From: WHSW01 sp963769945
GTDB lineage: Bacteria > Actinomycetota > Thermoleophilia > Solirubrobacterales > 70-9
Direction: 5' to 3'
Assembly (NCBI GenBank): GCA_963769945.1
Contig: CAVYOA010000016.1
Span: 1-64,000 of the forward strand
Length of the DNA stretch: 64,000 nucleotides
Part shown: piece by piece, positions 27,807 through 36,437 of the stretch
Numbering within the stretch: position 1 is the first letter of the stretch
Layout: every line of letters starts with the position of its first letter
Notes under the pieces: generated by a model
Database searches by the model: none
What the model saw: the letters and a program-made list of their open reading frames with translations, nothing else
Told to the model about the DNA's origin: nothing
Translations under genes and position numbers: made by a program

Positions 27807-29207
27807 TTGTTCGGCGACGCGCTCACCTTGGTCGGCCATGTCGTGGTCGCGCGCGACGACCTCCCGATCCCAGAGTGGCTCTTCGCCTGGGGCGCCGCCG
27901 CGGTCCTGATCGTCACCTTCTACGGGCTCTCGGTCGCCTGGCACGAAACGCGCTTCGAAGACACCCGCTGGCGTGCCGTCGGCGGGGCGGTCGGTGCGCT
28001 CTTCACCAACCGCGTGACCGAGATCCTCGCGGGCGCGATCGGGGTTTTCTTGCTCTGGCTCGTGATCTGGTCCGGTCTCAGGGGCACCGAGGCACCTGAT
28101 CGCAACTTCTCGCTGACGTTCGTGTTCATCACGGTCTGGGTCGGGATGGTCTTCGTCAGCGCGCTCTTCGGCGATGTCTTTCGCGCCTTCAACCCGTGGC
28201 GGGCGGTGGCGCGTTGCGTTGGCGGCCTGTTCACGCTGATCGCTCGTCAATCGCCGCCGCCGCCGATGGCCTATCCCGAGCGCTTCGGCCGCTGGCCCGC
28301 AGTTGCCGGCGTGCTCGCCTTCGCCTGGCTCGAGCTGGTCTACGCGCAGACGGGCTTTCAGGCGGTGGGGCTGACGCCGAACACCGTTGCCGTCGCGGTC
28401 CTCGCATACACCGCCTACACGTTCGTCGCCATGACCCTCTTCGGCAGCGAGAAATGGCTCGAGCGCGGCGAGTTCCTCGCGGTTTTCTTTGCCATGTTCG
28501 CGACGCTGTCGCCGTTGGAGACCCGCGAGCGCAAACTTGGAATCCGGCGCGCGCTCTCGGCGACGACGACCTGGGTCGGCGACGCAAAGGGCTCACTAGC
28601 GCTCGTCTTGGTGGCGATCGGGGCGACCACATTCGACGGCGCCTCGGAAGGGGTCTTGTTCGATCCGATCAACACCGTCGCCGACTGGTTCTCGACAGCC
28701 GGTCCGGTTTGGTCGGCGCGGATCTCGAACACGCTGTTCATGGCGGTCAGCATCGGCTTCGTCTTTGGCCTTTTTTGGGCAGGCATCTACGGCATGCACA
28801 CCGTGCGCAGCAGCGAATCGACACGCTCGCTGGGCCTTGCCTTCGCCCACGCCTTCATCCCGATTGCGCTCGCCTATTTCGTCGCGCACTACTTCAGCGT
28901 TCTCTTCTTCCTCGAACAGGCGCAGTTCACATTCCTGCTCTCAGATCCGCTCGGCGATGGCAGCAACATCTTCGGCACCGCCGGCAGCGGCATCGATTAC
29001 TCGAGCCTCGGCTCGGAGATGATCTGGTACATCCAGGTCGGCGCGCTCGTGCTTGGCCACGCGATCGCGCTCGTGCTTGGCCACGACCGCGCGATCAAGA
29101 TCTACGGTGACTCGCGCGTTGCCGCCCGCTCGCAGTATTGGATGCTGGCGCTGATGGTCGGCTTTACCTCGCTGGGGTTGTTCTTGCTGACGCAGGCCAA
29201 CCAGTAG
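27807..29207 (+). CDS. polytopic membrane protein of unknown function
   Basis: A 466-aa integral membrane protein with about ten or more TM segments. It starts at TTG 27807, 9 bp after the cupredoxin-like gene. The N-terminal block LPIPEWLFAWGAAAVLIVTF and the segment FRAFNPWRAVAR recall a family that databases sometimes label fenitrothion hydrolase, from one cloned gene. That label need not reflect function here. No transporter signature or catalytic motif is evident. Coupling to the cupredoxin-like and diiron proteins suggests a membrane redox or metal-handling role. This is inference. Confidence 0.75.
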   Translation: MFGDALTLVGHVVVARDDLPIPEWLFAWGAAAVLIVTFYGLSVAWHETRFEDTRWRAVGGAVGALFTNRVTEILAGAIGVFLLWLVIWSGLRGTEAPDRNFSLTFVFITVWVGMVFVSALFGDVFRAFNPWRAVARCVGGLFTLIARQSPPPPMAYPERFGRWPAVAGVLAFAWLELVYAQTGFQAVGLTPNTVAVAVLAYTAYTFVAMTLFGSEKWLERGEFLAVFFAMFATLSPLETRERKLGIRRALSATTTWVGDAKGSLALVLVAIGATTFDGASEGVLFDPINTVADWFSTAGPVWSARISNTLFMAVSIGFVFGLFWAGIYGMHTVRSSESTRSLGLAFAHAFIPIALAYFVAHYFSVLFFLEQAQFTFLLSDPLGDGSNIFGTAGSGIDYSSLGSEMIWYIQVGALVLGHAIALVLGHDRAIKIYGDSRVAARSQYWMLALMVGFTSLGLFLLTQANQ

Positions 29208-29216
29208 GCCCCGGCG

Positions 29217-30948
29217 CTAGCGGCAGCGAATCTTCTTCTTCGTCCAGCCGCTGCGGATCGTTGCCGCCGAGCGCACGCGGGCCCGGACGCGCCTGCAGCC
29301 CTTGCCCAAGCTCGCGAGGCGGACGCTGTTGCGAGCGCTGTTTCGGCGCAGGCGGCGCCAATCGCCGTCGTTGCGCCGAACCTGGATGTCGTAGCGCCCG
29401 CCGGACGGCAGCACCTCGAGCTTGCGCGAGAGGACGTTGACGGAAGGCCGGTGCGGGCGCGAGAGCTGCTTCAGAGCCGGGCGGTTGAACGCCTCGCTGA
29501 GAAAGCTGCCCTCGGAATCGCCGGGCGCAAAGAGGCCGAGGACGCCCATCACCGTGGGCGCGAGATCGGCATTTTGCGGGTTGGCGCTCGCGGCATCGCC
29601 GCTGACCACTCCCTGGCGCACGAGGTCGCTGCCGCCGGCGACGGCGAGAAAGTTGTCGGCTGTCTGCGGGGCGCCATGGTTGCCGGGCAGCGGATTCGAC
29701 GAGGCGCTGGTTTCGCTGAAGGCGTAGCCCGGGATCAGCGACGACGAAGATGTCGCCGCTGCGCTCACCTGCCGAGTGCCACTGCGGGTGCACTGTGTCG
29801 ACGGTGTTAGCCGCGCCGCCGTCGCTCGGGTTCGGTTCGCGGTAAAGGGCCTCGGTCACGCCGGGCTCGGCCAGGATCGCGGCTCGCATCCGCGCCAGCA
29901 GCTCGAAGCGCGCGGGCGCGGTGCGGTCGGCAAGGTAGATGAGGTCGATGCTGCCGTTGTCTGACGGCCAGGAACTCCGACTCGGCGATGCCGGCATCGG
30001 TGAGCACGTCGGTGAGCGCTGACTTTGTCGGTCGTCGAATCCATCGAGTGGTCGGAGACCAGGATCAGGACGGTGCGCTCCCACTCGCCGCGCTGGCGCA
30101 GAGCGGTGACGAGTCGCTCGATCTCGGCGTCGGCGAGGCTGATCGCCGAGTCGTAGACGGCCGCCGGGGCCGGTGGCATGGCCGGCGCTGTCGATCTGGT
30201 GCAGGTTGACGAAGGTGAAGTCGGGCCGCCGGGTGTCGAAGTCGCCCTCGATTCCGTTCGATCGATGCCAGCACTCGGTCCATCACCGCCTTGTCGTCGA
30301 CCGCGTAGCCGGTGATCGGATTGGTTGGCACGGTCTCGCAGTAGGGGTCGTCCTCGGCGCCGCTGCTGCATGGCGCCCACAGGTAGTCGGCGTCGTACTC
30401 GCCCGCGCTTGACGTTCTGGCCGGCGAAGATGCGCCCGAGCTTGGGCTTGCCGAAGATGCCAGCGGTCGCGAGCTCGTCGGGGTTGCCCTGTCGCTTGAT
30501 CGCCTCGAAGGTCATCTCGGCGAGCGGGCAGGTGGCGCTCTCGCCGCTGGTCTCGGTCGGCATCACGCTGAAATCGAGCGGCCCGGTGGTGACGCATGCG
30601 TCCTCGTCAGCGAGCGGGGCGTAGAGCGCGAAGGCGTTGGCCGGGATACCCGACCTGCCGGGAAAGGCGCCGCTCATCATCGCCGTGTGGTTGGGATTGG
30701 TCTCGGCCGGGATCACCGACTGCGATTGCGGGTAAGTAGGTCCCGTTCGCGTCCTCGCCCGCGAGCAGGCTGGAGATGAACGGCGCCTTGCCCTGATCGA
30801 CGCGGTCGCCGTCGAGGCCGTCGAGGACGATCGCGTAGACGATCGGGCGCTGCTTCGGCGCCCCAGCGGCGACACCGGCGGATGCGATCGAAAGCGCCCC
30901 AGCGGCAAGGCTTGCGAAGGCGAGAGCGATGACCCTGTGGGCAAGCAT
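29217..30948 (-). CDS. type I phosphodiesterase/nucleotide pyrophosphatase-like secreted phosphatase, heavily frameshifted
   Basis: Exported alkaline-phosphatase-superfamily hydrolase. The N-terminus is a signal peptide (VIALAFASLAAGALSIASAG). Metal and nucleophile motifs appear in several frames: VLDGLDGDRV (first Asp), NPNHTAMMSG (nucleophile Thr), LHQIDSAGHATG, ILVSDHSMDS and GNHGAPQ. A C-terminal beta domain of about 90 aa (LSRPHRPSVNVLSRKL onward, rich in Arg) follows. At least six frame changes occur between 29750 and 30740. Either the sequence is of low quality here or the gene is dead. The conserved motifs favour sequence error. The substrate could be a phosphodiester or nucleotide. 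Confidence 0.7.
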
Positions 30949-31012
30949 CCGGCGATGGTAGGCGCACAGGGGCCCGGCATGTGTCGGTTCGGTGAAGCTC
31001 CGGCAAGCGCGG

Positions 31013-31738
31013 CTAGACGTGCGCGATCGTGGTTATGGCGTAGACAGCGGCAAAGCCGCTCAGCGTCAGCGCCACTCGAGCCCACGACGGATGCTCGCCG
31101 TGTGCTTCAGGCAGCAGGTCGGTGGCGCCCATGTAGAGAAAGAAGCCGGCGTAGACGGCGAGGATTTCGCCCAGCGCCTGCTCGGAGACGGTCAGCGCGC
31201 TGCCGACAAGCGCGCCGATCAGCGGCGCGAATGGCATCGACGGCAAGCCAGCGCTTGGCCCGCCGGCGATCGTCCGATTGGCTGAGGACGAAGCGAGACC
31301 GTGTTGAGGCCGTCGGCGAAGTCGTGGCTGATGACGGCGATGAACACGAGCACCCCGGTTGTCGTGTCGAGGCCGAAGGCGAGGCCGATTCCGAGCCCGT
31401 CGACGAAGCTGTGCGCCGAGAGCCCGAAGGCGCCGAGCGCGCCGACCTGGTGGTGCGCGCGCGCCTGCTCGGCGTCGTCGCGGTGATGCAGCACGAGCAC
31501 CCGCTCGACGAGAAAGAAGGCGACGAAGCCGACCGCGACCAGCGCTCCCACAAGCCGCGGATCGCCGACGCTCTCGATGCTCTCCGGGAGCACGTCGAGC
31601 AGGGCCACGGCGACGACGACGCCGCCGGTCAGCGCCATCAGCGTCGGCAGGGAGTGCGAGAGGCGCAGGGCGAGCGCGCCGCCGGCGAAGCGTGGCGGCG
31701 ACGGTGGCGAGGGCGAACGGCAGCACGATCCAGTCCAT
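31013..31738 (-). CDS. ZIP-family metal transporter, frameshifted
   Basis: ZIP (ZupT/GufA-like) divalent metal importer of about 240 aa in three frame segments. The metal-site helices are HSFVDGLGIGLAFGL and VFIAVISHDFADGLNT, the TM4/TM5 signature of the family. The C-terminal TMs (PFAPLIGALVGSALTV, AVYAGFFLYMGATDLLPEAHG) are in another frame after a break near 31270. The first TM is separated by a break near 31685. It is divergent from a Fur-family gene with a Fur/Zur-type box in the 44-bp gap, so Zn- or Fe-dependent repression is likely. Confidence 0.82.
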   Translation of the reverse strand: MDWIVLPFALATVAATLRRRRARPAPLALPADADGADRRRRRRRGPARRAPGEHRERRRSAACGSAGRGRLRRLLSRRAGARAASPRRRRAGARAPPGRRARRLRALGAQLRRRARNRPRLRPRHDNRGARVHRRHQPRLRRRPQHGLASSSANRTIAGGPSAGLPSMPFAPLIGALVGSALTVSEQALGEILAVYAGFFLYMGATDLLPEAHGEHPSWARVALTLSGFAAVYAITTIAHV

Positions 31739-31745
31739 CGCTGGT

Positions 31746-31758
31746 AATGATAATCATT
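31746..31758. promoter_or_regulatory. Fur/Zur-type box between zip and fur genes
   Basis: AATGAT-A-ATCATT is a perfect 13-bp palindrome within a GATAATGATAATCATT-like context. This is close to the classical Fur/Zur operator core. It lies between divergent starts at 31738 and 31783, so one repressor dimer could control both. Confidence 0.75.
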
Positions 31759-31782
31759 CTCATAAGGTGTAGGCTTTGCGCC

Positions 31783-32234
31783 ATGAGCGGCGACCAGCAG
31801 TGGGCTGAACTAGCTCTGGGCACGATCGCTAGCGACCGGCGCCACGCTGGGGCGGCGCGGCGCGCGGTGGTCGAGCTGCTCGCCGGCCAGGACTGCTGCT
31901 TGAGCGCGCAGGAGATCGCCGACCGTCTGCGTTCTGCCGGCGCGGGGGTGGGCACGGCCAGCGTCTATCGCGCGCTCGACCTGCTGCATCGCGAGGGCTT
32001 GGTGACGCGGATCGAGGTCGGATCCGGCGGCGCTCGCTACGAGCCGGTGCATCCCGGCGGCAGATCACCACCATCACGTCGTCTGCGAGCGCTGCGGCGC
32101 GATCACGCCGTTCGAGGATGGCGAGCTCGAGCGAGCGATCGAGCGGCTTTCGCGACAGCTCGAGACACAGCGTCAGCGGCCACGATGTGCTGATTCGCGG
32201 CCAGTGCCAGAGCTGCAGCGCCGAGGCTGGCTGA
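31783..32234 (+). CDS. Fur-family regulator (Zur-like), frameshifted
   Basis: Fur-family metalloregulator of about 149 aa after repair. The winged helix (CLSAQEIADRLRSAGAGVGT, ASVYRALDLLHREGLV) is intact. A break near 32063 moves the metal-binding region to another frame, where DHHHHVVCERCGAITPFEDG and, after a second break near 32170, QCQSCSAEAG complete the two CxxC zinc pairs and the HHHH sensory loop. The divergent ZIP transporter and the shared operator make Zur the best guess, with Fur as the alternative. Confidence 0.82.
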
Positions 32235-32264
32235 GCCCGAAACCGACTGCTCCATACTCAAGGT

Positions 32265-32405
32265 GTGCTGCCGATCGCTCATGCCGGGCACTGGCTTGTC
32301 TACATCCTCTACGCCGTGCCGGTGCTGATCGTCGCCGGCTCAATCGCGGTCTCGATCGTGCGCGACCGCCGAGCGCAGCAAAGCGAAGACCCGCCGCCGG
32401 TCTGA
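32265..32405 (+). CDS. small membrane protein
   Basis: A 46-aa frame starting at GTG 32265, 30 bp after the Fur-like gene. It contains one TM helix (WLVYILYAVPVLIVAGSIAV) and a charged C-terminus (RDRRAQQSEDPPPV). The hydrophobic pattern and position make it plausible. No family name is known to me. Confidence 0.5.
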   Translation: MLPIAHAGHWLVYILYAVPVLIVAGSIAVSIVRDRRAQQSEDPPPV

Positions 32406-32474
32406 GCCGCATCGGCACGCGCTCGCTGCGAGCCTGGCTCGAAATCGGAAAAGGGAGCGACGTTTGAGGGCGAG

Positions 32475-32508
32475 TTAGGGCACCCTAACATGTGTTAGGG
32501 TGCCCTAA
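32475..32508. promoter_or_regulatory. 34-bp palindrome, IdeR/DtxR-like iron box, overlapping the efeO start
   Basis: TTAGGGCACCCTAACA (32475-32490) and its exact complement TGTTAGGGTGCCCTAA (32493-32508) flank TG. Each arm is itself nearly palindromic (TTAGG-N4-CCTAA), so four TTAGG half-sites are present. The half-sites match the ends of IdeR/DtxR iron boxes. The last A is the first base of the efeO ATG, so bound protein would cover the translation start and any leaderless transcript start. Confidence 0.75.
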
Positions 32509-33368
32509 TGACCCATCGAAATATTGCCCTTGCCGTCGCTGTTTCACTCGCCCTCGTCGCTGCCGCGTGCGGCTCCGATGACGAGCCGAACGGGCCGGTG
32601 CAGAGCGATCGGCGACCACCGAGCAGACCGCCGCGTCGATCAGCGGTTGCTCGACAGGCCGTCGCCGAGTACGACGCGTACGTCGAGCGCGAAACGGCGA
32701 GTTCGTCATCGCCACCGACGACTTCCTCGCGCTGGTCGAGACGGGCGACATCGAGGCCGCCAAGCAGGACTACCCGTCCGCCCGCGTGCACTTCGAGCGG
32801 ATCGAGCCGGTCGCCGGCGCCTTCGGCGATCTCGACCCCGACATCGACGGCCGTGAGGGCGACATCCCGCGCGGCCGACTGGGGCGGCTATCACCGGATC
32901 GAGAAGGCGCTGTGGATCGAGGAGTCGACGGAGGGACTGCGAGAACGACGATCGCCGAGCTACGAAACGACGTCGCCAACCTCGACGACATCGCGGTCAA
33001 GGCCGACTTCGATCCCGGCGAGATCGCGCAGGGCTCGGTCGACCTGCTGGCCGAGGTCTCGTCGTCGAAGATCACCGGCGAGGAGGAGCGCTACTCGCAT
33101 ACCGATCTCTGGGACTTCGAGGCCAACGTCGACGGCTCCGAGGCCGGATTCGAGGCGCTGACTCCGGCGATCGAGCAGGCCGACCCCGAGCTCGTCGCCG
33201 AGATCGAGGCGGAGTTCGACCAACCTGTACGGGCTCTCGACGAGTACCGCAAGGGCGACGGCTTCGTTCTCTACGACACGCTTGAGCGAGGAGGACACCC
33301 AGGAGCTCTCGCAGCAGATCGACCTGCTCGCCGAACCGCTCTCGCAGGTGCCGGCGCTGGTCGGGTGA
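32508..33368 (+). CDS. efeO: EfeO-like iron-uptake lipoprotein, frameshifted
   Basis: EfeO/EfeM (imelysin-like, peptidase M75) component of elemental iron uptake. A lipoprotein signal (LALVAAACGSDD) is followed by the conserved blocks YDAYVERET, ARVHFERIEPVAGAFGDLDP, WGGYHRIEKALW and DLWDFEANVDGSEAGFEAL. The HxxE-type metal motif family pattern lies in the YHRIEKALW block. At least four frame changes occur (about 32615, 32690, 32870 and 33225-33290). The stop overlaps the GTG of efeB (GTGA). It sits directly behind an iron-box-like palindrome. Confidence 0.82.
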
Positions 33369-34641
33369 CCGCGAGACGGCGAAGAGCCGGACCCAGGCCG
33401 CGGCCTCACCCGCCGCGGCCTGATCACAACTGCGGGCGTCGCCGGAGCCGGGCTCGGCTTCGGCGGCTTCGCCGTCGGTCGCGCCAGCGCCGAGGGGTCC
33501 GAGAGCGAACCGACCGGCACCGGCACGGTGGACTTCTGGGGCGAACGCCAGGCTGGGATCACGACGGCAGCGCAGGATCGCCTGCACTTCGCCGCCTTCG
33601 ACGTCACCGCGACGACTCGCGCCGAGCTCGTCGAGCTGCTTGCGCGCGTGGACAGCGGCGGCGGCGAGGCTGACCGCTGGCGAGCGCGCCGGGCGATCGC
33701 AACGACGAGGCGCTGGTGCCGCCCGAGGACACCGGCGAGGCCGTTGGTCACCTGCCGAGCCGGCTGACGATCACCTTCGGCTTCGGCCCGGGCCTGTTCG
33801 AGCGCGACGGCGAGGACCGCTTCGGCCTCGCGGCGCAGCGCCCCGGCCCGAGCTGCGCCAGATGCCGCCGCTGCCGGCCGAGGCGATCGACCCGGCGATC
33901 TCTGGCGGCGAGCTCTGCGTCCAGGCATGCTCCGACGATCCCCAGGTCGCCTTCCACGCAGTTCGCAACCTGGCCCGGATCGGGCGCGGCTCGGTGGTGC
34001 TGCAAGTGGTCACAGCTCGGCTTCGGGCGCACCTCGACGACGACCCGCGCCCAGGACACGCCCCGCAACCTGATGGGGTTCAAGGACGGTACCAACAACA
34101 TCCGCGCCGAGGACACCGCCGACCTCGAGCAGTTCGTCTGGGTCGGCGACGAAGGCGCCGGAGTGGCTGCGCGGCGGCAGCTACGTCGTCGCCCGCCGGA
34201 TCCGGATGCTGATCGAGAGTCTGGGACCGCGCCACGCTGCTCGAGCAGGAGCGGACGATCGGCCGCCACAAGACGACCGGCGCGCCGCTCGGCGGCGACG
34301 ATGAGTTCGACACTCCGGATCTGCAGGCCGCGAGCCAAGGGCGAGCCGGTGATCCCGGCGACGCCCACATCCGGCTGACGGCGCCGGCGAAGCTCGGCGG
34401 GACCAAGATCCTGCGCCGCGGCTACTCGTTCACCGACGGCTTCGACGAGGTCACGGGCCAGCTCGACGCCGGCCTGTTCTTCATCTGCTTCCAGCGCGAC
34501 CCGGGGCAGTTCGAGACGATCCAGCGAAACCTCACCGCCGACGTGCTCAACGAGTACATCAAGCACACCTCCAGCGCCGTCTTCGCGGTGCCGCCGGGCG
34601 TCGCTGAGAGCGGCTACATCGGGGACCGCCTATTCGCATAG
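33365..34641 (+). CDS. efeB: EfeB-like DyP-type heme peroxidase, frameshifted
   Basis: Tat-exported dye-decolorising peroxidase, the EfeB/DyP component of iron uptake. The twin-arginine signal is LTRRGLITTAGVAGAGLGFG. The family blocks LTITFGFGPGLF, the distal heme motif GFKDGTNNI (catalytic Asp), GGSYVVARRIRM, and the C-terminal LFFICFQRDPGQFETIQ and VFAVPPGV are all visible. They lie in many frames, with more than five breaks between 33400 and 34340. Its GTG overlaps the TGA of efeO. No efeU permease gene is present next to it. Confidence 0.82.
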
Positions 34642-34656
34642 ACGGTGCCACGAGGG

Positions 34657-35007
34657 CTAAGGCTCGAGCGCTACCCAGTGGTTCTTGGAGAGGCCGGCGA
34701 TGTCGAGGATCCGGCGCACGCGGTCCTGCGCGCCCTGGATCGTGATCATGCTGCCCTCGTCGTGAAGCCGGCGCGCTGCGCCGACCAGCGTCGCGATCCC
34801 GCTCGAATCTACGAAGCTGCAGGCGCGCATGTCGACCGTGATCGGCTCGCCGTAGTTCTCCATCGCCTTTTCGAAGGCACCGCGAAGTCCCACGGAGGCG
34901 GCTACGTCCAACTCGCCGATGACCGTGACGACGCTGCCGCCGCCCGGGCTCGGTGCAACGCTGACCGAGAACCCGAGATGTCCTTCGTCGCTTGCTTCGC
35001 CATCCAT
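34657..35007 (-). CDS. STAS-domain anti-sigma factor antagonist (SpoIIAA/RsbV-like)
   Basis: A 116-aa STAS protein. The fold runs from VVTVIGELDVAAS through FVDSSGIATLV, with the phosphorylatable Ser in DSSG, to ITIQGAQDRVRRILDIAG. Such proteins free a SigB/SigF-type sigma factor by binding its anti-sigma kinase when unphosphorylated. I chose ATG 35007 (MDGEASDEG) because a sigma-F-like promoter lies 33-59 bp upstream of it, inside the longer alternative frame that starts at 35070. No anti-sigma kinase or sigma gene is adjacent. Confidence 0.88.
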   Translation of the reverse strand: MDGEASDEGHLGFSVSVAPSPGGGSVVTVIGELDVAASVGLRGAFEKAMENYGEPITVDMRACSFVDSSGIATLVGAARRLHDEGSMITIQGAQDRVRRILDIAGLSKNHWVALEP

Positions 35008-35039
35008 TCGTGTATCAGCCCATCGATTCTTCAGCACAC

Positions 35040-35066
35040 TTACCCAGTCGTCGGGTAGGCATAAAC
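35040..35066 (-). promoter_or_regulatory. sigma-F/sigma-B-type promoter of the STAS gene
   Basis: On the minus strand GTTT (35066-35063) and GGGTAA (35045-35040) are 17 bp apart. This matches the GTTT-N15-17-GGGTA consensus of actinobacterial SigF and firmicute SigB. It would give a leader of about 25 nt to ATG 35007. It is expected biologically, because STAS antagonists are often controlled by their own sigma factor. Confidence 0.65.
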
Positions 35067-35110
35067 CCATGAATGAAGCGGTCGCTTGCGTGGACGCTTA
35101 TTGGAGTGTT

Positions 35111-35127
35111 GCGGGCGTTGCGCCCGC
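35111..35127 (-). terminator. hairpin downstream of sufD, possible terminator
   Basis: GCGGGCG and CGCCCGC form a perfect 7-bp GC stem with a TTG loop, 18 bp past the sufD stop. No U-tract follows, so it would be a U-less terminator of the kind proposed for high-GC actinomycetes, or only an mRNA end stabiliser. Confidence 0.4.
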
Positions 35128-35144
35128 TGGAGAGCCAGGCGCCG

Positions 35145-36320
35145 CTAGGCGGCCGCGAGCAGCTCACCCAGACGCCGCTCCAGCTGCTCTGCGAGCGCCT
35201 CGCGAATCGGGCCTTCGGCCGCGCGCTCGACGAGCTCGGCGAGAAATCCTTCGACCACGAGCTGCTTGGCGTCGTCCTCGCTGAGACCGCGTGATGTGAG
35301 ATAGAAGAGCTGTTCGGGATCCACCTGGGCGATCGCCGCTGCGTGAGTGCAGCGAACATCGTCGGCCTCGATCTCCAGCCCGGGAATCGCGTCGACGTGA
35401 GCTTCGTTGGAAAGCAGCAGGTTGCGACTCTCCTGAAAGGCATCGGTGCGCTGGGCGCCGGGGTCGACGAAGATCATCCCGCGCCAGACGGCTGTCGCGC
35501 GCTCGGCGAGCACACCGCGAAAGGCCAGGTCGGAGACCGTGTCCTCGGCGGCGTGCTCCTGCGTCGTGTCGTAGTCGAGGTGCTGGGTGCCGCCTCCGGC
35601 GTAGGCGCCGGTGACCTTGGCGCTGGAGCCCCGCCCGGCGAGCTTGGTCTCCATTCGTACCTTGCCGCGGCCCGAGCCGAAGCCGAGCGCGACCCAGTCG
35701 AGGTGGGCGTCGCGGCCGATCTCCGCCCGCTGGGTGGCAAAGATCCAGCTTTCCTGCGAGAGCTCCTGCTCACAGACATAGCGCAGGTTCGCGCCGTCGC
35801 CGACGACGATCTCGACGACGCCGTTGAAGAGCGCATCGCCCTCGGAGTCATAGCGCTCCCAGACCTCCGCCTCGGCGCCGTCGCCGAGCACGATCAGCGC
35901 CCGCCACTCGATCTCCTCGCTGGCGGCGGCCGAGATCGTCAGGTGCAGCGGCTGCTCGAGCCGGGTTCCGGCGGGAACGTGGACGAAGACGCCATCGCGC
36001 CATCGCGCCTCGTTACGGGCGGCGAACGGGTCAGTTGCGGGCACGACGGTGCCGAGGTGCTGGCGCACCAGCTCCGGGTGGCGAGCGGCAGCCTCGGCGA
36101 GCGGGAGCACGAGCGGGCCGTCGCCGTCTTGTGTGGCTTCGAGGCCCTCGACGCCCGCCACAGCCTCCGTGTAGGCGTCGAAGTCGAGATCCGAGAGATC
36201 GGTGAACTCCCACCCCTTGACCTTCTGCGTCGGCAGCTCGAGCTCGGCCGTCGCCCGCTTCGCCACGTCGCGGCCGTCGCGCAGCCAGTCCGGCTCGGTG
36301 GTCGTTGAAGAAGCCTCCAT
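35145..36320 (-). CDS. sufD: Fe-S cluster assembly protein SufD
   Basis: A 391-aa SufD, partner of SufB and SufC in the SUF scaffold that builds Fe-S clusters. The beta-helix core runs from VFVHVPAGTRLEQPLHLTIS through WRGMIFVDPGAQRTDAFQES, and the C-terminal motif is ADDVRCTHAAAIAQVDPEQL then FYLTSRG, which holds the conserved Cys-His. It follows sufB after 117 bp that contain a hairpin. The gene is intact, unlike many others in the window. Confidence 0.95.
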   Translation of the reverse strand: MEASSTTTEPDWLRDGRDVAKRATAELELPTQKVKGWEFTDLSDLDFDAYTEAVAGVEGLEATQDGDGPLVLPLAEAAARHPELVRQHLGTVVPATDPFAARNEARWRDGVFVHVPAGTRLEQPLHLTISAAASEEIEWRALIVLGDGAEAEVWERYDSEGDALFNGVVEIVVGDGANLRYVCEQELSQESWIFATQRAEIGRDAHLDWVALGFGSGRGKVRMETKLAGRGSSAKVTGAYAGGGTQHLDYDTTQEHAAEDTVSDLAFRGVLAERATAVWRGMIFVDPGAQRTDAFQESRNLLLSNEAHVDAIPGLEIEADDVRCTHAAAIAQVDPEQLFYLTSRGLSEDDAKQLVVEGFLAELVERAAEGPIREALAEQLERRLGELLAAA

Positions 36321-36410
36321 CGCTGGAGTCAGCGGCTAGGCCGGCGAGGTCGGGTTGGTGCTGGCCAGGACGCAGGGTGGGACAGTGCTCCGCACGGCCC
36401 ACCCGAGGAC

Positions 36411-36434
36411 GCCGCCAGGCGCCAACCTGGCGGC
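36411..36434 (-). promoter_or_regulatory. hairpin between sufB and sufD
   Basis: GCCGCCAGG and CCTGGCGGC form a perfect 9-bp stem with a 6-nt loop that begins 4 bp after the sufB stop. It could attenuate or stabilise the transcript so that SufB and SufD amounts differ. It has no U-tract. Confidence 0.5.
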
Positions 36435-36437
36435 CCG

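Noticed and set aside
29217..34641. Heavily broken genes considered as a decaying pseudogene island
   Set aside because: Catalytic motifs, operators and overlapping start/stop signals are all preserved, which is unusual for decay. Sequence error explains it better.
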